A program made the translations under genes and the position numbers. Positions 5,680-10,046 of a stretch of 10,046 bases of DNA are shown one piece after another (position 1 is the stretch's first letter; every line of letters begins with the position of its first letter). The notes under the pieces are model-generated. The model saw nothing but the letters and a program-made list of their open reading frames with translations. It made no database searches and was not told the origin of the DNA. This DNA comes from Dehalococcoidia bacterium. GTDB taxonomy: Bacteria > Chloroflexota > Dehalococcoidia > SM23-28-2. The stretch spans positions 1 to 10,046 of the forward strand of contig JALHUG010000273.1 in assembly GCA_022866185.1 (NCBI GenBank). Direction: 5' to 3'.

Positions 5680-5735
5680 CTGCAAACGCAAGCCGGCTGC
5701 TGGCGACCATCGCTAATATTCGGGGTCTACGCCCT

Positions 5736-8700
5736 TTACTCGTAGCGGAGGGCTTCGGCGATGGTGATGCCCGCGGCCTGCCGCGAGGGCAGGATGGTCA
5801 TCAGGAAAGAGGCTCCGTAGGCGAAGGCGGAGATAAGGAGAATCTGCTGCCAGGGTATGATGAAGCCCATGTCGATGTTGGAGAACTCGTCGCTATGCAG
5901 GAGGTTGAACGCGAGCAGCATCGCCAGTCCGACGCCGGTGGCGATGCCCATCAGGGCGATGAACGATGACTCCATGATGAAGCTGAGGGCCACGCTGCCG
6001 CGGGTGTAGCCGATCGCTCGCAGCATTCCAATCTGCCGGCGCCGCTCCACCACCGAGCGGAAGGCTATAACCCCCACGGCGGCTGTGCCCACCAGCAGGC
6101 CCATGCCCATGAAGCCCTGGATCAGGTAGAAGAAGCTGTTGGAGGTGGCCTGCTGCTTTTCCATCTCGTCCTTTATGGACACCGCCTGAGCGCCGCTGGT
6201 GACCAGGGCCGACTCGATGGCTTTGGCCATGTCGCTGGGGTCAACGCCCGGCCGCACCTTCACGTAGAAGACTGAGGAATCGGGCTTGCCGAAGACGTCG
6301 TTGAAGGTCTGCTCTGACGTGTAAAGGCCGGGGAAGTTGGCGCTGGGGCCGAAGTCGATCACCCCTATCAACGACAGCTCGACCGTCTTCTTGCTGGCCG
6401 GATCGCGCAACTCCAACGTCAGCGGGTCCATCACCTTGGCGGTCTCGTCCAAACCCCGGATATGGAATTCCGGGCCCCCGACACTGAAGCCACCCGTAGA
6501 GACGGCGAAGGCGTCGATCACCGCCAGGCCGGGCGTGGTGCGGATGGCCTCCCAGACGGCCTTGTCGTCGGGGTACTGGCGGGCGCGCGTCTGGAACCTG
6601 ATCTGCGAATCGCGGGCGAAGGCGTCGTCCACGCCCAGCACCGGGTAGGATCCCCACTCCTCGCTTGCCCCAACCTGCCGCAGCTCCGAGCTGACGAAGA
6701 GGTCGGGCAGGCGCACCGCGCCCACGGCGGCGAGCTGGTCGGTATTCACTGAGCCTTCCTTGTTCAGGGAGGCCACGAGATCGCCGATGGGGTTGTTGGG
6801 GTTCTCGGTCACCATAATGTCCCAGCCGCCGCGGGAGTCGTCGCGCAGAAACAGGGCGTTGAAGTTGGTGTTCATGATGGACATCATCACCACGGCAAAG
6901 ACCACCAGGGCGATCATGGCCAGGGTCATGCCGGTGCGAAATTTGTTGGCCAGGGGATAGGCGACGGCGATACGCAGGGCGGGCAGGAGGTGGCCAAGCG
7001 AGCCACCGGCGCGCTCCAGCAGGTGCAGGAGGATGTCGGCGTTGTAGACGATGACGAAGGTGGCTGCGGCCACCATGAAGATGCCGCTGAGGAAGAACAT
7101 CTCGATGTTGGCATCCATCTCGGGCAGGATTCTATCGAGGGTCCCCGAGGGGAGAGCCCAGAATGTCAGAACAGCCAGGCCGACAATGGTGAAGACGGGT
7201 CGCTCTGGCAGAGCGAAGTAGCGCATGACCGGGATCAGGCTCAGCAGGGCGATGGACACGCCGATGGTGAAGGGAGCAAGCAGCCCAGAGGCGATGCCGA
7301 CCCAGCCAAGGAAGGCCCCAAACAGGATGCCGACCGTGCCGAAGCCGGCGCTCCAGGCGATGGGCCGGTCGCGGTCCTGCAGCGCCACCATGACGAGGCC
7401 AAGCGGCGGCACGAGCAGCCCGAGCAGGATGAGCCAGTTGGGAACGCTGCGGGGTCTGCGGTCGCGAGCCAACCGGACGAGGATGAGAGCTGCCAAATAG
7501 GGTATGACGAACGGAGTCCACATCAGGGGCCAGGTAGTGACCCGCTCGCGGCGAGCCACTAGGAGCGCGATCTGATAGAACGGGAAAGCCAGGATCGGGA
7601 TGGGGAACCAGAGGGGCCAGAACCAGGCCATCGGACGGTCGTGGGACCTCTGGCGGGCTGGTGCGCTGAAGCTCTGATCTCGCAGCAGGTACAGCCACGG
7701 GCCCACCAGACCGATGTTCGCAACGAGTAGAAACAGGCGCCAGAGGCCGCTGAATGTGAGGGCGCCAATTAGAGACACGAGGATGAATCCCACAGCGACG
7801 AAGGCGTTGAGGACACCGCGGAGGTAGCCCTTCCACGTGCCTTGCTCAGGGTTGAAAGGACTGGTTTCGGGCAGGTCCCGAATGGCCGCCACGATGTTGA
7901 GGCGGCTCACCCGCCAGGAGGAGATGACGACGGTGATGAAGGTGACCACCACCCCCAGGCAGTAGGAGATGATCAGGCTGCGGGGCGTGACGTAGGGGGT
8001 GATGTTGATGGCCATCTGGGCGAAGAGACTGGCCATGACTCGGGCTATGGCGATGGCCACCAGCACCCCCAGGCCAGCACCCACCAATGCAGCTCCCAGG
8101 TTGTAGGCCATGCCCTCCGAAAGGAAGGCCTGGACGAGCTGGCTGCGCTTGCTGCCCACGGCGCGGGCCATGCCCATCTCCGGCTTCCGCTCCGCCGCCA
8201 GCATGACGAAGATCATGAAGATGAGGAGGATGCCAGCGGCGATGGAGAAGAGGCCCATCACTAGGAACATGGTGGTCATGACATTGCCCATGAGCTCGGC
8301 CATCTGCACGCTGTCCTGCTTCATCTTCTGCACGCTCAGGTTGGGGTTGGTGAGGGCAGCCTCTACCTTCTCGGCCACCGTATCGGAGAGGGCCATCCCG
8401 TCGCGCACCCCGCCGCGGTTGGAGATGCCGATGAAGTCGAGCTGGCCCTCGCGGTAGAAGAGCTGTTGCACCACGTCCAGGCGGGTGACCATGCCGTCGC
8501 GGGGCTCGGCCTCGTGACCACCGATGGCACCCGTCGCGGCTGTATCCCTGACGATGTCGATCACCCTAAAGGCGTGGGGGACGTTGGCGATGAAAATCTG
8601 AAGGGTATCACCCGGCTGGGCGTCGAGCTCTTCCTGGGCGGTCTCGTTCAGGTAGATCTCGTCGGGGGCGAGGGCGCCGACGTCGAGCACCTTGCCGCCG

Positions 8701-9218
8701 CGAGAGACGATGTCGGGGAAGCCGGCCATGCGCTCGGGGTCCATCCCGGTGAGAAAGGCAGAAGGCGTGCTGAGGCCCGTCCGCGGGTTGATGGCCGGCA
8801 CCGGCTCGAAGATCACGGGCGCGATGCCGTCGATGTCGGGGTCGTTGCCCAGGTGAGCCTCCAGCTCGGTGAGGGTGGATTCGGGGACGAAGGGCTCAGC
8901 GGCCGAGGCGCCTGTCTTCTCCACATCGAAGGCCACGATCTCGTCGACGTGCCCACTCAGCTCGTAGGCGAAGTTGGTGACGCTGCGGTCGACGGTATCG
9001 CCGGTGGTGAGGGCGGCGGAGATGATGAGCGTGCTGAGCATCAGGCCGATGACGATGAGGACGGTCTGGGCCATCCGGCGGGGGATGTTGCGCACGCCCA
9101 TCTTGAACATGATGCGGTTGCGCAACACGACATAGGCCACGGCGGCCAGAGAGACCAGGAAGCCGGCCACCAGGCCCAGCATGATGGAGTCCATCGACAG
9201 GCCGAACAGTTTGTCCAC
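5736..9218 (-). CDS. Large ABC transporter permease with two FtsX modules
   Basis: A 1160-residue membrane protein. After a first helix (about 9-31), module 1 has a MacB/FtsX-type entry helix (GVRNIPRRMAQTVLIVIG, 41-58 onward), an extracytoplasmic domain (about 72-312) and three FtsX helices (about 314-340, 365-397, 414-433) with the cytoplasmic loop AAERKPEMGMARAVGSKR (341-358). Module 2 repeats this: entry helix from about 750 (AYPLANKFRTGMTLAMIALV), outer domain (about 785-1025), helices about 1031-1053, 1080-1104 and 1122-1145, and loop VERRRQIGMLRAIGYTRG (1057-1074). Between them, about 465-730, are roughly nine extra hydrophobic segments with basic loops, unlike ordinary double-FtsX permeases. 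Such proteins move lipids, lipoproteins, peptides or drugs, or transmit force to outer domains; the substrate here is unknown. The GTG start lies 12 bases after the ATPase stop, with an AGGAG overlapping that stop. Confidence 0.92.
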   Translation of the reverse strand: MDKLFGLSMDSIMLGLVAGFLVSLAAVAYVVLRNRIMFKMGVRNIPRRMAQTVLIVIGLMLSTLIISAALTTGDTVDRSVTNFAYELSGHVDEIVAFDVEKTGASAAEPFVPESTLTELEAHLGNDPDIDGIAPVIFEPVPAINPRTGLSTPSAFLTGMDPERMAGFPDIVSRGGKVLDVGALAPDEIYLNETAQEELDAQPGDTLQIFIANVPHAFRVIDIVRDTAATGAIGGHEAEPRDGMVTRLDVVQQLFYREGQLDFIGISNRGGVRDGMALSDTVAEKVEAALTNPNLSVQKMKQDSVQMAELMGNVMTTMFLVMGLFSIAAGILLIFMIFVMLAAERKPEMGMARAVGSKRSQLVQAFLSEGMAYNLGAALVGAGLGVLVAIAIARVMASLFAQMAINITPYVTPRSLIISYCLGVVVTFITVVISSWRVSRLNIVAAIRDLPETSPFNPEQGTWKGYLRGVLNAFVAVGFILVSLIGALTFSGLWRLFLLVANIGLVGPWLYLLRDQSFSAPARQRSHDRPMAWFWPLWFPIPILAFPFYQIALLVARRERVTTWPLMWTPFVIPYLAALILVRLARDRRPRSVPNWLILLGLLVPPLGLVMVALQDRDRPIAWSAGFGTVGILFGAFLGWVGIASGLLAPFTIGVSIALLSLIPVMRYFALPERPVFTIVGLAVLTFWALPSGTLDRILPEMDANIEMFFLSGIFMVAAATFVIVYNADILLHLLERAGGSLGHLLPALRIAVAYPLANKFRTGMTLAMIALVVFAVVMMSIMNTNFNALFLRDDSRGGWDIMVTENPNNPIGDLVASLNKEGSVNTDQLAAVGAVRLPDLFVSSELRQVGASEEWGSYPVLGVDDAFARDSQIRFQTRARQYPDDKAVWEAIRTTPGLAVIDAFAVSTGGFSVGGPEFHIRGLDETAKVMDPLTLELRDPASKKTVELSLIGVIDFGPSANFPGLYTSEQTFNDVFGKPDSSVFYVKVRPGVDPSDMAKAIESALVTSGAQAVSIKDEMEKQQATSNSFFYLIQGFMGMGLLVGTAAVGVIAFRSVVERRRQIGMLRAIGYTRGSVALSFIMESSFIALMGIATGVGLAMLLAFNLLHSDEFSNIDMGFIIPWQQILLISAFAYGASFLMTILPSRQAAGITIAEALRYE

Positions 9219-9227
9219 CGGCGGCCG

Positions 9228-9232
9228 CTCCT
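9228..9232 (-). promoter_or_regulatory. Ribosome binding site of the permease, overlapping the ATPase stop
   Basis: AGGAG on the minus strand, nine bases before the GTG start at 9218-9216 and overlapping the TAG stop (9233-9231) of the ATPase gene. This points to translational coupling of the two subunits. Confidence 0.65.
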
Positions 9233-10010
9233 AGGCCTGCTCAGTGGTGGGGCTGGAAGGCTGCTTGGCGTGGGCAGTGCGCTTTTCGTCCACTATCAGG
9301 CCGTCCACCATGTAGACGATGCGCTGAGCGTAGGCAGCCATCTTGGAGTCGTGGGTGACCACAACAAAGGTCTGATTGCTGGATTCGTTCAGCTCTCGCA
9401 GCAGGTTCATGATGTCGTCGGCGTTGGTGCTGTCGAGGGCGCCGGTGGGCTCGTCGGCCCAGACGATGGCTGGCTCGTTCACCAGGGAGCGGGCCACGGC
9501 CACCCGCTGGCGCTCGCCGCCGGAGAGCTCGGCCGGCCTGTGGCTGGCCCGGTTGGCGAGATGGACGAACTCCAGAGCGCGCATGGCGGCCTCACGGGAC
9601 GCCTTGGCTGCGGTGCCCGAAACCAGCAGGGGCAGCTCCACGTTCTCCACCGCCGAAAGGATCGGCAGGAGGTCGTAGACCTGAAAGACAAACCCCATGT
9701 TGCGAGCGCGGTACTCCGTCTTGGCGTTGTCGGAAAGGCGGTTGATGTCGGTTCCATCAACGATGATCTGGCCGCTGTCGATGTCGTCGAGGCCGCTGAG
9801 GCAGTTGAGGAGGGTGGTCTTGCCGCAGCCGGAAGGGCCCATGATGGCCACCATCTCGCCCCGCTCAACGGAGAGGGAGACGCCTTTCAGGGCCGGTACT
9901 TTGGAATAGCCGGTGTCGTAGGTCTTGACCACATCCATGGCCTGGATGATAATGCCGCCCGTTTGGGCAGCACCCCCGTCATTCCAGCCTTTCACATTCT
10001 GATCTGGCAA
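9231..10010 (-). CDS. ABC transporter ATP-binding protein, MacB/LolD type
   Basis: A 259-residue cytoplasmic ATPase that powers the FtsX-type permease encoded immediately downstream. All catalytic motifs are present: aromatic A-loop Y31, Walker A GPSGCGKT (58-65), Q-loop Q110 in FVFQVYDLLP, signature LSGGERQ (162-168), Walker B AIVWADE with catalytic E187, D-loop ALDS (191-194) and switch H220. The motif context ADEPTGALDS and the overall length place it with the MacB/LolD/FtsE group of exporter and mechanotransmission ATPases. The start is TTG, with GGAGG ten bases upstream; an in-frame GTG five codons later lacks a good Shine-Dalgarno sequence. About 25 residues precede the conserved domain, a little longer than usual, so the exact start is less certain than the identity. 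Confidence 0.94.
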   Translation of the reverse strand: MPDQNVKGWNDGGAAQTGGIIIQAMDVVKTYDTGYSKVPALKGVSLSVERGEMVAIMGPSGCGKTTLLNCLSGLDDIDSGQIIVDGTDINRLSDNAKTEYRARNMGFVFQVYDLLPILSAVENVELPLLVSGTAAKASREAAMRALEFVHLANRASHRPAELSGGERQRVAVARSLVNEPAIVWADEPTGALDSTNADDIMNLLRELNESSNQTFVVVTHDSKMAAYAQRIVYMVDGLIVDEKRTAHAKQPSSPTTEQA

Positions 10011-10020
10011 AGCTAGCTAT

Positions 10021-10025
10021 CCTCC
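10021..10025 (-). promoter_or_regulatory. Ribosome binding site of the ABC ATPase gene
   Basis: GGAGG on the minus strand, ten bases before the TTG start at 10010-10008. The palindrome AGCTAGCT (10011-10018) fills most of the spacer. The promoter must lie in or beyond the last 20 bases of the window; none is convincing there. Confidence 0.55.
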
Positions 10026-10046
10026 ACTGGTCTCATTCTCTCATAC

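Noticed and set aside
5587..5691. Upstream extension of the DUF4389 gene by 35 codons
   Set aside because: The added residues are not hydrophobic or family-like, the region holds the promoter and inverted repeat, and a strong Shine-Dalgarno sequence precedes the internal ATG at 5586.
8466..10016. A 516-codon plus-strand open frame opposite the ABC genes
   Set aside because: It is the mirror of well-supported ABC ATPase and permease coding sequence; the Asp/Gly/His/Val-rich translation is a typical high-GC antisense artefact.

Overview
The window is one stretch of a high-GC bacterial chromosome with seven protein genes. Six are on the minus strand and one (amrS) is on the plus strand. No rRNA, tRNA, CRISPR array or transposase gene was seen. 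Four features suggest an anaerobic or facultative Chloroflexota-type bacterium: a double FtsX permease with its ATPase, a DUF4389 membrane protein, an FG-GAP propeller lipoprotein and a stand-alone AmmeMemoRadiSam radical SAM enzyme. This assignment rests on gene content and style only. Four of the seven starts are TTG or GTG.

Positions 1-2066, metabolism: the N-terminal 140 residues of a GlcD-type FAD-linked oxidase run off the left edge on the minus strand, and a complete glycerol kinase gene (glpK) lies just upstream of it. The oxidase has its own candidate promoter. The 90 bases between glpK and amrS carry divergent candidate promoters with extended -10 elements. The one for amrS is a perfect TGC-TATAAT and implies a nearly leaderless mRNA.

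Positions 2067-3325: the radical SAM enzyme AmrS is followed by a 200-base convergent intergenic region. It holds one simple hairpin, then two hairpins that are near-exact reverse complements of each other with a compensated base-pair change. A 13-bp direct repeat flanks the pair. It resembles a REP/BIME-like or IS200/IS605-derived remnant, and could also serve as a two-way terminator.

Positions 3326-5735: a probable two-gene minus-strand operon encodes a DUF4389 membrane protein and a lipoprotein that is an exact seven-unit, 70-residue-period FG-GAP beta-propeller. A consensus TTGACA promoter and an inverted repeat precede it. The two proteins probably act at the cell surface, but their role is unknown.

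Positions 5736-10046: a tightly coupled ABC transporter operon encodes a MacB/LolD-type ATPase and a 1160-residue FtsX-family permease. The permease has two FtsX modules separated by an unusual block of about nine extra membrane segments. The substrate cannot be read from sequence.
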